Source: Acidobacteriota bacterium (GTDB lineage Bacteria > Acidobacteriota > Holophagae > Holophagales > Holophagaceae). Taken from it: a stretch of 64,000 bases of DNA. Shown here one piece after another: positions 28,001 through 36,131 of this stretch. The translations under genes were made by a program, and so were the position numbers. The stretch is from positions 62,001 through 126,000 of the forward strand of contig JACQZU010000012.1 in assembly GCA_016213735.1 (NCBI GenBank). The letters run 5' to 3'. Below the pieces are notes generated by a model, which did not search any database, was not told the origin of the DNA, and saw nothing but the letters and a program-made list of their open reading frames with translations. Every line of letters begins with the position of its first letter. Within the stretch, counting starts at the first letter, position 1.

Positions 28001-28972
28001 ATCAAATCCGAAATGAATGACCTTATGAAATTTCTCTAGGTCTTTATGCGCGATCGCGAGGTGCTCAAACGGTGTCCGGCATGTGACGATCAGGCCAATG
28101 TTCGGGCGGCCTGCAACGAGCGCTTGCACACTGGCAACGGCTTCCCGCCATTCACGACGACTACCTTCGTTTACACCCTCTAGGATGACGATGCCGCGCT
28201 CTCTGTTATCGTGGGCCAATTCTTCAAGTTGATCGAACACCTCAACTGTCGTGCGCCCGGCTTCAATCCGCGCACAAATTTCTGCAACAACACCGCCTTG
28301 GAAGTTCTTGGCAAGAACAAGAATAGTGGCTTGGCCGCGACCGATTCGGTCTTGCGTGACATCGCACATCAGATGTGTCTTACCTGTGCCCCACTCACCG
28401 CTTACCAGGAGTTGAGGATCGAACAGGACTTTGAACGCCGCGCTCTGGATGAACTCCTTCTCGTTATTAACAACGGCCAAACATTGACCAATAGCGTTCA
28501 TGTTGCCGCGGATAGTGTTACGTGCAGAGGAGTTGTCGTTGTCTCTGCTGGCAGGCTGCAGCTTGCGCTCCTCCGCACGCCAGTGCGCCATATCCGCAAC
28601 TAGCTCGGATTCAATTCCGGAGAGTCGATCCAACCACTCTTCTCCGGCCCCAGCGTCGCGCGCACGCAGGCGGTCCATCATCGGCAACAAGAAGGCTCGG
28701 GCATCGTCCACTCGCACCTGAATTGAATTAGGCCGCTGACTGCAGTGCTTTGCAAAGTCCCAATCCTTGGAAAACGCATCCAAGATCGACTGGAATCTCG
28801 CAAGAGCGCCTTCCCCGCAGGCGAGGTTTTCAATTGCGGTGAAGAGTGATTCGATCTTTAGATTTGGCGCGTGTGGATCCATCCCTGGCGAATATCTTTG
28901 CCCGGCTTGGCGGATCTGATCCCTGCAGAGACTTTTCAGCGCTGCCAAGAAGGATTCGTGAGCGGGAGACAT
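25076..28972 (-). CDS. Large STAND-like P-loop NTPase, candidate defence sensor
   Basis: About 1298 residues (ATG 28972; a GTG at 28993 would add seven). A helical N-terminus of about 185 residues precedes an NTPase domain: Walker A GEWGTGKTH (residues 192-200), Walker B GIVILEG (260-266) and a sensor-like LIVTCRTPFEH (294-304). Then comes a winged-helix-like region (QRRQLLDVLRTNGLIEEDAVW) and a long C-terminal half rich in Trp, Arg and Tyr. This architecture fits STAND/NACHT-type ATPases that act as pathogen sensors, but I cannot place it in a named Avs type. GC is intermediate, lower than the chromosome but higher than the TIR gene. It may work with the TIR protein or be a separate system. 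Confidence 0.65.
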   Translation of the reverse strand: MSPAHESFLAALKSLCRDQIRQAGQRYSPGMDPHAPNLKIESLFTAIENLACGEGALARFQSILDAFSKDWDFAKHCSQRPNSIQVRVDDARAFLLPMMDRLRARDAGAGEEWLDRLSGIESELVADMAHWRAEERKLQPASRDNDNSSARNTIRGNMNAIGQCLAVVNNEKEFIQSAAFKVLFDPQLLVSGEWGTGKTHLMCDVTQDRIGRGQATILVLAKNFQGGVVAEICARIEAGRTTVEVFDQLEELAHDNRERGIVILEGVNEGSRREWREAVASVQALVAGRPNIGLIVTCRTPFEHLAIAHKDLEKFHKVIHFGFDDKGFDAQAAFFQYFNLPLPEVPLLDREFSRPLTLKLICQSLQDLTGKKLAKGFAGIASGQKGMTFVLESFVNRVGEPIEREYGLRARGCWGLLKGSDQITDRRLAGFAPCIAANLRGYVRPSEADRIIAANYPALRPSQRRQLLDVLRTNGLIEEDAVWYSTNTGVKSRVVFRLPYQRFSDHLVARHLLKTHLDVSSAATIKRSFTAKSPLSRIFRISNHYYRQYVEPGWAQALITEFPHRVGKRLPSKQRELFFVLPKRAQNLNAYFDPFIEGMFWRDPAAFTEGTRSVINQYLNAGSRAWEQMVDALAAVSTKPKHPYHARRLYDFLARYPMPDRDLQWSEYLRRRYASPTIHRLLTWADKLNAVNMTQRSATELVVLLSLVLTTVVRSDRDLATKALVLIGERFPEVLFTHVVTSLGFNDPYVPERMLAAAYGTTLSLVDSEAAPTFRPLLGDLAKTLCRKMFGPGARNATHHTLMRDYALGIIQIAQREDCVALPKTASRNLTAPFPNTPSTFASDGTPDPAVKEAIGHAIQMDFGNYTIGRLVPNRANYDDKKPDYVQVRAKIERRMFDLGYRAERFKEADSEIGNTSWNARDQEKVDRYGKKYSWIAFFEMWGEREATRKLPDWRLGERTSDCGVDPSFPKRPPDWTPPIPDLFGDPGIDTEAWVEGGFTPKWDPLLVVPEINGNPGEWVLVEGFVRGADESHDRELFAFLRGVFITRRDVRSIRAKFLAAEYPGNFEIPEGATEHYLYAGEAGRRQNYARHLFQPNGRYRRQIAQAFDRYERVYPKEKTPPATVKIRLSSDEGKETGISFVELQLGPTPEMRHVPGIRLELPFIHFGWESYHSSHNEFSGFDLPAPSLIQRLGLASKNREIDFYDSMGKPGTLYREAGDGWKGDRHSLLYVRADLLRRYLKDTRQVLVWCNWGERDWLKKMEGHEVIPNPARHRIYQTHNQIHRSCSEWSARDSEIV

Positions 28973-29158
28973 TGCCACACTATTTGAGGGCACACTCTAG
29001 GCACGGAGGCCACAAGGCAAATCGGCTATTTAAGAACCGAGCACGAGTATCGCGTAGTCATAATCAATTCATACCATATCACACATGTACCCCGACATCA
29101 GCTATCAACCCGTCAGAAGGAGGCTTCGACCAGATCCACTGGCCCGGCCAAAGGTCTC

Positions 29159-30364
29159 CTAATCCGACGTCATGATGAAGAGCGGGGCCATCTCGAAGAT
29201 GTTGTGGTAGTGGGGCCGCAGGCGCTCGGTGCTGTAGAAGCGCTCCACGTTCACGAGCTTCTTGCTGCTGGTGATCACGTCCAGGGGCACGTTGTCGTAG
29301 CGGCCGTTGCGCAGCACCACCAGGCGGCCGTGGACGCCCTTCATGATCAGGTCCAGGGCCAGGTTCCCGAAGGCCATGGGGACGATGGAGTCGATGGCGT
29401 CGGGGTCGCCGCCTCGAACCAGGTAGCCCAGCTTCTGGGTGATGGTGTTCACCGTCCGGCCCTTGTTGAACTTCGGGGAGAGCTGCTGGAGGTGGGCGGA
29501 GACCAGGTCCCCGATACCCCCCAGCTTGGCGTGGCCGAAGGCGTCGGTGGCCTGGTCGGAGAAGACCATCTCCCCGCCGCGGAACATGGCGCCCTCGGAG
29601 ACCAGGGCGATGGCGTAGCGGCTGGGGTTGCGGTTCCGGTCCTCCACCAGCAGTTCCGTCAGCTGCTCGATGTCGAACCTGTGCTCGGGGATCACGCAGC
29701 GGTTGGCCGAGCCCGCCATGGTGGGCAGCATGGCGGTGAAGCCCGCGTAGCGCCCGAAGACCTCCAGCACCAGGAAGCGCTCGTGGGAGCCGGCGCTGGT
29801 GCGCAGGCGGTTGGTCATCTCGATGGTGCGGGTGACGCAGGTGCTGAAGCCGATGCAGTAGTCCGTGCCCGGGACGTCGTTGTCCATGGTCTTGGGGATG
29901 GCCACGACCTTGAAACCTTCGCGGTAGAGCCGGACCGCGACGCTGAGGGTGTCGTCCCCGCCGATGGGGATCAGGTGGTCGATGCCAAGGAAGTCCAGGT
30001 TCTGGAGCACCTCGGGGATGAGGTCGTTCACCTTCCCGGTGTAGCGGTCCGCCAGGTGGGGCGGCACATCCTCCTTTCTCACGGACATGGGGTTGGTCCG
30101 GGAGCTGTGGAGGAAGGTGCCACCGGTGCGCCCTGCCCGGGCCACCACCTCGGAGGTGAGCACCTGGGCGTGCTCGCTGTTGTCCGCCTGGGGGTCCCGC
30201 ACCAGGTTCACCAGACCTGCCCAGCCCCGGCGGATGCCGATGACGCGGTAGCCTTCCGCCAGCGCCCGGATGGTGACCGCCCGGATGGCGGGGTTGAGGC
30301 CCGGCACGTCCCCCCCGCCGGTCAGGATGCCGATGGTGCCTCGGGCGTGCTGGGCTGCTGGCAT
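29159..30364 (-). CDS. PPi-dependent 6-phosphofructokinase
   Basis: A 401-residue PFK-A superfamily enzyme. The nucleotide/PPi loop reads TGGGDVPGLNPAIR. Two diagnostic sites predict the phosphoryl donor: GGDDT at 135-139 has Asp where ATP-PFKs have Gly, and PKTMDND at 157-163 has Lys where ATP enzymes have Gly. Both changes are the signature of pyrophosphate:fructose-6-phosphate phosphotransferase (EC 2.7.1.90). The MGR-like motif is FGRYAG near 203-208. The enzyme is reversible in glycolysis and gluconeogenesis. Start ATG at 30364 was chosen because upstream residues are not PFK-like. It is divergent from the dipeptide epimerase gene and next to the island edge. Confidence 0.9.
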   Translation of the reverse strand: MPAAQHARGTIGILTGGGDVPGLNPAIRAVTIRALAEGYRVIGIRRGWAGLVNLVRDPQADNSEHAQVLTSEVVARAGRTGGTFLHSSRTNPMSVRKEDVPPHLADRYTGKVNDLIPEVLQNLDFLGIDHLIPIGGDDTLSVAVRLYREGFKVVAIPKTMDNDVPGTDYCIGFSTCVTRTIEMTNRLRTSAGSHERFLVLEVFGRYAGFTAMLPTMAGSANRCVIPEHRFDIEQLTELLVEDRNRNPSRYAIALVSEGAMFRGGEMVFSDQATDAFGHAKLGGIGDLVSAHLQQLSPKFNKGRTVNTITQKLGYLVRGGDPDAIDSIVPMAFGNLALDLIMKGVHGRLVVLRNGRYDNVPLDVITSSKKLVNVERFYSTERLRPHYHNIFEMAPLFIMTSD

Positions 30365-30431
30365 GGGCCCTCCCTCCCCCGATTCTACAATTCCCTCCCA
30401 GGCGGCCCCCCCGACCCTCCATCCTGGAAGG

Positions 30432-31523
30432 ATGAACGACGCCTTCCGGATCGCCTCCATCGCCGTCCACCCCCTGCGGCCGCCCCTCAAGGCGCCCTTC
30501 CGGATCGCCAGCGGGGGCGTGGATTCCCTGGAGAACCTCGCGGTCTCCGTGCGCCTGGAGGGCGGGGCGGTGGGCTGGGGGGAGATCTCCACCCTGCCGG
30601 GCGTGACCCACGAGGACGGGGCCTCGGCCCGGCAGGCGGCCGAGGCGGAGGCCGTGCTCCTGGGAGGGGGAACCATCCTTTCCTGGCGCCGCCTGGCCCG
30701 GGAAATGGCCGAGCGGCGGCCCCGCGATTCCTCGGTGCGGGCAGGCTTCGAGATGGCGATCCTGGATGCCCTGGCCAAGCAGGCGGGCCTGCCCCTCTTC
30801 GCATTCTTGGGCGGAGCCGCGGACACCCTGGAGACCGACATCACCATCCCCATCTGCCCGCCGGAGGAGGCGGAACGCCTGGCCCGGCACTACCGCGGCG
30901 AGGGCTTCCGGACCATCAAAGTGAAGATCGGCCTGGACCTCTCGGGGGACATCCCCCGGCTGTCGGCCATCCGCCGCGGCTTTCCGGACTGCCGCCTGGT
31001 GCTGGACGCCAACGCCGGCTACACCGTGGAGGAGGCCTTCCGGGCCCTGGCGGAACTCCGGGCCGCCGGCATGGAGCCCGCCCTCCTGGAGCAGCCGGTG
31101 GCCCGGGAGGACTGGGAGGGGATGGCGAAGCTCACCCGGGAGGCCGGGGTGCCCGTGGCGGCGGACGAGTCCTGCCGGGGGCCCGCCGACGCCCTGAGGA
31201 TCGTCCGGGAGCGCGCGGCCTCGGTGGTGAACATCAAGCTGGCCAAGTGCGGCGTGGCCCAGGCCCTGGAGATTGCCGCCATCGCCGGGGCCGGGGGCCT
31301 GGGGCTCATGGTGGGGGGCATGGTGGAGACCCGCCTGGCCATGGGCTTCAGCGCCCACTTCGCCGCGGGCCTGGGGGGCTTCGACTGGATCGACCTGGAC
31401 ACTCCGGTGCTTCTGGCGGAGGACTGGATCTCCGGGGGGCCCCGGATCCGGCAGGCCCGCTACCGGCTGGACCCGGGCGTCCCCGGACACGGGGGGGAAC
31501 TGGCCCCGGCCTCCCCGAGGTAG
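30432..31523 (+). CDS. Dipeptide epimerase (L-Ala-D/L-Glu epimerase-like, enolase superfamily)
   Basis: A 363-residue enolase-superfamily enzyme. The catalytic residues of the muconate-lactonizing/epimerase group are visible: the KVK lysines in RTIKVKIGLD, metal ligands in LDANAGY, LLEQPV and AADES, and a second lysine in NIKLAKCG. The late DLDTP motif (FDWIDLDTPVLL) is typical of dipeptide epimerases, which recycle murein peptides. The specific dipeptide is not determined. The 3' end overlaps the convergent livF gene by 64 bases. It is divergent from the phosphofructokinase gene. Confidence 0.87.
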   Translation: MNDAFRIASIAVHPLRPPLKAPFRIASGGVDSLENLAVSVRLEGGAVGWGEISTLPGVTHEDGASARQAAEAEAVLLGGGTILSWRRLAREMAERRPRDSSVRAGFEMAILDALAKQAGLPLFAFLGGAADTLETDITIPICPPEEAERLARHYRGEGFRTIKVKIGLDLSGDIPRLSAIRRGFPDCRLVLDANAGYTVEEAFRALAELRAAGMEPALLEQPVAREDWEGMAKLTREAGVPVAADESCRGPADALRIVRERAASVVNIKLAKCGVAQALEIAAIAGAGGLGLMVGGMVETRLAMGFSAHFAAGLGGFDWIDLDTPVLLAEDWISGGPRIRQARYRLDPGVPGHGGELAPASPR

Positions 31524-32218
31524 GCCTCCCGGACCCTCGGATGGCCGGCCAGCTCCGCGGCCGGGCCCTCCAGGACGATCCGGCCGTTCTCCAGCACGCA
31601 GCCCCGGTGGGCGATCTTCAGGGCCATGTGGGCGTTCTGCTCCACGAGGAGCAGGGTGGTGCCCTCCGCGTTGATCTCCTGGAAGGCCCGGAAGACCTCC
31701 CGCACCAGGAGGGGCGACAGCCCCATGGAGGGCTCGTCCAGGAGGAGGAGGCGGCAGCCGGTCATGAGGGCCCGCCCCACCGCGAGCATCTGCTGCTCCC
31801 CGCCGGAGAGGGTGCCGCCCGCCTGGGTCCGCCGCTCGGCCAGGCGGGGGAAGAGCCGGAACACGCGCCGGGTGGCCTCCTCCACGTGGCGGCGCTCCCG
31901 GCGGGTCCAGGTGGCCAGGGCCAGGTTCTCCTGCACGGTGAGGCTCGGGAAGATCCCCCGCCCTTCGGGGACGTGGGCCACCCCCAGGGCCACGAGTTCA
32001 TGGGCCGGGGTGGCCCGGACGCTCCGCCCTCCCAGGAGGATGTCCCCCCCCTGGAGGGGAAGCATGCGGGACACGGCCCGGAGGATCGTGGACTTCCCCG
32101 CCCCGTTGGCGCCCAGGAGGGAGACGATCTCGCCCTCCCGGACTTCCAGGTCCACCCCGTGGAGGGCGCGGATGGCGCCGTAGGCCACGGACACCTGCTC
32201 CAGGCGGAGGAGGCTCAT
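31460..32218 (-). CDS. livF: Branched-chain amino-acid ABC transporter ATP-binding protein LivF
   Basis: A 252-residue ABC ATPase. Walker A GANGAGKST is at 36-44, the Q-loop lies near VPEGRGIFPSLTVQENL, the signature LSGGEQQ at 137-143, Walker B LLLLDEPSMGLSP at 157-169 and the H-loop region is LLLVEQNAHMAL. The VPEGRGIF sequence and short C-terminus are typical of LivF as opposed to LivG. It overlaps livG by four bases. Its 3' end runs 64 bases into the convergent epimerase gene. Last gene of the livKHMGF operon. Confidence 0.93.
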   Translation of the reverse strand: MSLLRLEQVSVAYGAIRALHGVDLEVREGEIVSLLGANGAGKSTILRAVSRMLPLQGGDILLGGRSVRATPAHELVALGVAHVPEGRGIFPSLTVQENLALATWTRRERRHVEEATRRVFRLFPRLAERRTQAGGTLSGGEQQMLAVGRALMTGCRLLLLDEPSMGLSPLLVREVFRAFQEINAEGTTLLLVEQNAHMALKIAHRGCVLENGRIVLEGPAAELAGHPRVREAYLGEAGASSPPCPGTPGSSR

Positions 32219-32991
32219 GCGCGGGCCTCCTCTTCGCCCAGGTAGGCCTCCACCACCCGGGGGTCCCGGACCACCTCGCCGGGGGCGCCCCGGGCGATGG
32301 TCTCCCCGAAGTCCAGCACCTGGATCTCCCGGCAGAGCTGCAGCACCACGGGCATCTGGTGCTCGATGAGCAGGATGGCCAGGGGGAAGTCCTGGTGGAC
32401 CTTCCGGATGAGCTGGATCAGCTCCTCCACCTCGCGGGGGTTCATGCCCGCGGCCGGCTCGTCCAGAAGCAGCACCCTGGGGCCCGTGGCCAGGGCCCGG
32501 GCGATCTCCAGGCGGCGCTGTTCGCCGTAGGGGAGTCCGCCCGCCGCCTCGTCCCGAAGCCCCGCCAGCCCGAAGCGCTCCAGGTGCTCCAGGCTCCGCG
32601 CGAGAATGCGGGCCTCTTCCTCCCGGAAGCGCGCGGTCCTGAAGGTCGCCCACCAGAGCCCGTACCCCGCGCCGGGGTGGAAGGCCATCCGGATGTTGTC
32701 CAGCACCGACATCTGGGCGAAGAGCCGGATGTTCTGGAAGGTCCGGGCGATGCCGGCCCTCGCGACGGCGTCCGGCCCGAAGCGGGTGGTTTCGGTGTTC
32801 CCCAGGCTCACCCGGCCCCGGTCCGGGCGGTAGATCCCCGTGATCAGGTTGAAGACCGTCGTCTTGCCCGCGCCGTTGGGACCGATGATTCCCTGGATGT
32901 CCCGGGGACCCAGCTCCAGGTCGAAGCCCGAGACGGCGGTGAGGCCGCCGAAGGCCTTGGCCAGACCCTGGACCTTCAGCGCGGCCTCCAT
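32215..32991 (-). CDS. livG: Branched-chain amino-acid ABC transporter ATP-binding protein LivG
   Basis: A 258-residue ABC ATPase. Walker A GPNGAGKTT, the family-typical IARTFQNIRLF, a signature variant LPYGEQRRLEIARAL (LPYGEQ in place of LSGGQ, normal for LivG), Walker B VLLLDEPAAGMNP and ILLIEHQM are present. The start ATG 32991 overlaps the stop of livM by one base; an in-frame extension to 33102 is not protein-like. Powers import of Leu/Ile/Val-like substrates with LivF. Confidence 0.94.
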   Translation of the reverse strand: MEAALKVQGLAKAFGGLTAVSGFDLELGPRDIQGIIGPNGAGKTTVFNLITGIYRPDRGRVSLGNTETTRFGPDAVARAGIARTFQNIRLFAQMSVLDNIRMAFHPGAGYGLWWATFRTARFREEEARILARSLEHLERFGLAGLRDEAAGGLPYGEQRRLEIARALATGPRVLLLDEPAAGMNPREVEELIQLIRKVHQDFPLAILLIEHQMPVVLQLCREIQVLDFGETIARGAPGEVVRDPRVVEAYLGEEEARA

Positions 32992-34019
32992 CAGGATCTC
33001 CCCCGGGGCCGGAGCCAGCGCCACTCGCGGTGGCCCATGAGCCCGGAGGGCCGGGTGAGCATGACCAGGATGAGGATCAGGGGGCTGAGGATCATGCGCC
33101 ACTCGGCCAGCTGGGGCGCGAAGGCGCCCAGCAGGTTCCGGAGCAGCTCCATCATCAGGGTGTAGGCCACCACGCCGAGGATGGAGCCCGAGAGGCTCGC
33201 CATGCCCCCCAGGTAGAGCATCACGAGGATCTCCGTGGTCTTGATGTAGTCGAAGCTGCGGGGGGTGATGAACTGCTGGTACTGGGCCCAGAGGCCCCCG
33301 GCGAGGCCGGCGAAGGCCGCCGCGATGGTGAAGGCCTGGAGCTTGGCCCGGTTCACGTCCACCCCCATGACCTCGGCGGCCAGGGGATTCTCCCGGATGG
33401 AGAGCCAGACCCGGCCGTAGCTGGACTGCACCAGGGCCCTCAGGACCGCGAGGGTCAGGAGGGTGCAGGCCGCCACGGCGGCGAACCCGGTGTTCCGGGG
33501 GATCCCGGTGAAGCCCCGGGGGCCTCCGACCGCGTCGATGTTCTGGATGACGTTGACGATGATCATGTTGAAGCCGAGGGTGATGATGGACAGGTAGTCC
33601 CCCACGGTCTTGAAGGTGGCGCGTCCCACCAGGTATCCCGCGGCGGCCGCGGCGGCCATGGCGGCCGCCAGGGTGGGCAGGAGGAGCAGGAGGGGCCCCA
33701 GGAAGGGGGGCAGGCTGGAGGGCGGCGGCAGCACGCGGGCCGCCAGGAGGGCGGCGGCATAGGCGCCCACGCCCATGAACCCCGCGTGGCCCAGGGCGAA
33801 CTCGCCCAGGTAGCCGTTGAGGAGGTTCAGGCTCGCCACCAGGATGATGTTCATTCCCACCACGGTGAGGAGGTGGAGGTAGTAGGGGTTCAGCACCTCC
33901 GGAAGGATCCCCGCCTCGGTCATCAGCTGGAGGGCCACGGCGAGGGCCAGGGTCCCGAGGACGAGTCCCCGGAGGGCCCAGGGGCCCGGCGCGCGGGGAG
34001 AGGGAGGAGGGGCGAGCAT
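32991..34019 (-). CDS. livM: Branched-chain amino-acid ABC transporter permease LivM
   Basis: A 342-residue inner-membrane permease with eight to ten hydrophobic segments. The LivM signatures NLLNGYLGEFALGHAGFMGVGAY and SIRENPLAAEVMGVDVNRAKLQAFTIAAAFAGLAGGLWA (the EAA-like loop) are clear. An Ala-rich stretch (AAAMAAAAAAGY) lies in the middle. It starts one base after the end of livH and is followed by livG with a one-base overlap. Confidence 0.94.
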   Translation of the reverse strand: MLAPPPSPRAPGPWALRGLVLGTLALAVALQLMTEAGILPEVLNPYYLHLLTVVGMNIILVASLNLLNGYLGEFALGHAGFMGVGAYAAALLAARVLPPPSSLPPFLGPLLLLLPTLAAAMAAAAAAGYLVGRATFKTVGDYLSIITLGFNMIIVNVIQNIDAVGGPRGFTGIPRNTGFAAVAACTLLTLAVLRALVQSSYGRVWLSIRENPLAAEVMGVDVNRAKLQAFTIAAAFAGLAGGLWAQYQQFITPRSFDYIKTTEILVMLYLGGMASLSGSILGVVAYTLMMELLRNLLGAFAPQLAEWRMILSPLILILVMLTRPSGLMGHREWRWLRPRGRS

Positions 34020-34020
34020 C

Positions 34021-34911
34021 CTAGACCTTCTTGGAGGCCGGCCGGCCCAGCAGGCCGGAGGGCCAGATCAGCAGCAGCAGGATCAGGAGGCCGAAGGCGA
34101 TGCCGTTCTTCAGGTTGGAGGAGAGGTAGGCCACCGTGAGCACCTCCACCCCGGCCAGGAGGAAGGAGCCCAGGACGGCCCCTTCGATGGAACCGATGCC
34201 CCCGATCACCGCGGCGATGAAGGCCTTCCACCCCAGGTCGATGCCCATGTAGGGGTCCAGGGAGTAGGCCTGTCCGAAGAAGACCCCCCCGGCCGCGGCC
34301 AGGGCGGAGCCGATGGCGAAGGTCACGGCGATGACGCGGTTCAGGTTGACGCCCATGAGGGGCACCACGTCCTTGTCGTCCGCCACCGCCCGCATGGCGG
34401 TGCCCAGGAGGGTCCGGTGCACCACCGCCCAGAGGAGGGCCATGAGCGCCAGGGAGACGAAGATGATGAGCAGCTTGTCCCAGGTGACCGAGACGCCCAG
34501 GGCGTCCTGCAGCCAGGCCACGGGGGTGGTGGGCATCCGGGAGGGGATCTGCCGCGTCTCGGGCCCCACCCCCAGGCGGACCAGGTTCTCCAGGAAGATC
34601 CCCACCCCCAGGGCGGTGATGACCAGGGACATGCGCTGGGCCTGGCGCAGGCGGCGGTAGGCCACGCGCTCGATGGCCACCCCCAGGAGGGCCGTGAGCA
34701 GCATCGCCAGGGGCATGAGCGCCCAGAGGGGCATCCAGGTGAAGCGCAGGGCCAGGAGCAGGCCCGCGAAGCCGCCCACCATGAAGATGTCCCCGTGGGC
34801 GAAGTTGATCAGGCGGATGACGCCGTACACCATGCTGTAGCCCAGGGCGATGAGGGCGTACACGGCGCCGAGCTGGGCCGCGTTCAGGAGCTGCTGGACG
34901 ACCGTTTCCAA
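34021..34911 (-). CDS. livH: Branched-chain amino-acid ABC transporter permease LivH
   Basis: A 296-residue permease. Diagnostic sequences are QLGAVYALIALGYSMVYGVIRLINFAHGD at the N-terminus, MRAVADDKDVVPLMGVNLNRVIAVTFAIGSALAAAGGVFFG in the cytoplasmic loop, and KAFIAAVIGGIGSIEGAVLGSFLLAGVE near the C-terminus. It pairs with LivM to form the membrane channel. It lies 25 bases after livK and one base before livM. Confidence 0.94.
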   Translation of the reverse strand: METVVQQLLNAAQLGAVYALIALGYSMVYGVIRLINFAHGDIFMVGGFAGLLLALRFTWMPLWALMPLAMLLTALLGVAIERVAYRRLRQAQRMSLVITALGVGIFLENLVRLGVGPETRQIPSRMPTTPVAWLQDALGVSVTWDKLLIIFVSLALMALLWAVVHRTLLGTAMRAVADDKDVVPLMGVNLNRVIAVTFAIGSALAAAGGVFFGQAYSLDPYMGIDLGWKAFIAAVIGGIGSIEGAVLGSFLLAGVEVLTVAYLSSNLKNGIAFGLLILLLLIWPSGLLGRPASKKV

Positions 34912-34936
34912 GCCCGGGATTCCCTGGGGGCCCGGC

Positions 34937-36070
34937 CTAGGGGTTCACCGCGCTGTCGAAGACGAACCTGCCGTTCTCGATCCGGATCATCACCGCGCCC
35001 TTGACGGGGTCTCCGCTCCCCCCGTAGGTGATGGTCCCGGTCACCCCCTTGAATCCCGAGGTGGCGGCCAGGGCGTCCCGGAGGGCGCGGGGCTCGGCCT
35101 TGCCCGCGGTGCCGGCGGCCTTGAAGAGCAGCTGGGCCGCGTCGTAGGTGAGGGCCGCCGCGGCGTCGGGGACGGATCCGAAGCGGGCCTTGTACTTGGC
35201 GATGAAGGCCTGGGCCCCCGGGTCGCTGGTGTCCGGGGAGTAGTGGTTCGAGAAGGATGCGCCGTCCATGACCCCGCCCCCGAGCTTCACCAGCTCCGGG
35301 TTGTCCCACCCGTCCCCGCCCAGGATGGGCGCGGTGATGCCCAGCTTGCGGGCCTGCTGGACCTGGAGGGGCACCTCGTTGAAGTAGTTGGGGAGGAAGA
35401 GCACGTCGGGCTTGGCGGCCTTGATCTTGGTGAGCTGGGCGGAGAAGTCCGTGTCCTTCGTGTTGTAGGTCTCGAAGCCCGCGAGGGTGCCGCCCAGCTT
35501 GGCGAATTCGTCACGGAAGACCTCGGCGATGCCCTTGTTGTAGTCGCTCGCGATGTCGTAGAGCACCGCGGCCGTGCGGGCCTTCAGGCGCCCCGCCGCG
35601 AACTGGGCCACCACCTTCCCCTGGAAGGGATCGATGAAGCAGGCCCTGAAGACGAATTTCCGGCCCTTGGTGACGTTGGGGTTGGTGGCCCAGGGCGTGA
35701 CCTGGGGGATCCCGGCGGACTCGGCGATGGGGGCGCCCGCGTTGGCGCACTTGCTGGACTGGGAGCCGATGATGGCCACCACCCGGTCCTGGTTGATGAG
35801 CTTCTGGAACACCGTGGCGGTGGATTCGGGCTTGTTCTCGTCGTCCTCCACCACGAAGCGCACCTTCAGCGTCTTCCCGCCCACGCTCAGGCCCCCGGCG
35901 GCGTTCGCCTCGTCCTGGGCGAGCAGGGCGGCGTTCTTGGTGGACTGGCCCAGGGCGGAGATGTCCCCGGTGAGGGGGGCCGAGACGCCGATCTTCAGCT
36001 CGTTGCCGCCAGGTTTGCAGGCCCCGAGCAGGAGGAGTGGAAGGAGGGCGGTCCAGGCGGTCTTGGTCAT
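34937..36070 (-). CDS. livK: Branched-chain amino-acid ABC transporter substrate-binding lipoprotein
   Basis: A 377-residue periplasmic-binding protein of the LivJ/LivK family. The N-terminus has a lipoprotein signal with lipobox LGAC at Cys18, so it is probably anchored to a membrane. The family fold is seen in LKIGVSAPLTGDISALGQSTKNAALLAQDEAN, VVAIIGSQSSKCANAGAPIAE and IPQVTPWATNPNVT. The real ligand could be branched-chain amino acids or another small compound. First gene of the livKHMGF operon; no marked promoter is obvious in the 61 bases before it. Confidence 0.92.
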   Translation of the reverse strand: MTKTAWTALLPLLLLGACKPGGNELKIGVSAPLTGDISALGQSTKNAALLAQDEANAAGGLSVGGKTLKVRFVVEDDENKPESTATVFQKLINQDRVVAIIGSQSSKCANAGAPIAESAGIPQVTPWATNPNVTKGRKFVFRACFIDPFQGKVVAQFAAGRLKARTAAVLYDIASDYNKGIAEVFRDEFAKLGGTLAGFETYNTKDTDFSAQLTKIKAAKPDVLFLPNYFNEVPLQVQQARKLGITAPILGGDGWDNPELVKLGGGVMDGASFSNHYSPDTSDPGAQAFIAKYKARFGSVPDAAAALTYDAAQLLFKAAGTAGKAEPRALRDALAATSGFKGVTGTITYGGSGDPVKGAVMIRIENGRFVFDSAVNP

Positions 36071-36131
36071 GGTGCGGCTCCGGAGGGGTGTGCCCCTGAG
36101 GGTACCCGAAGCCGGGCGGGGAGGGTCCCCC

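Noticed and set aside
23560-28972. Thoeris or CBASS system
   Set aside because: There is no ThsA-like SIR2 protein, no cyclic nucleotide synthetase and no CD-NTase motif. A two-gene TIR plus NTPase set cannot be assigned to a named system from sequence alone.
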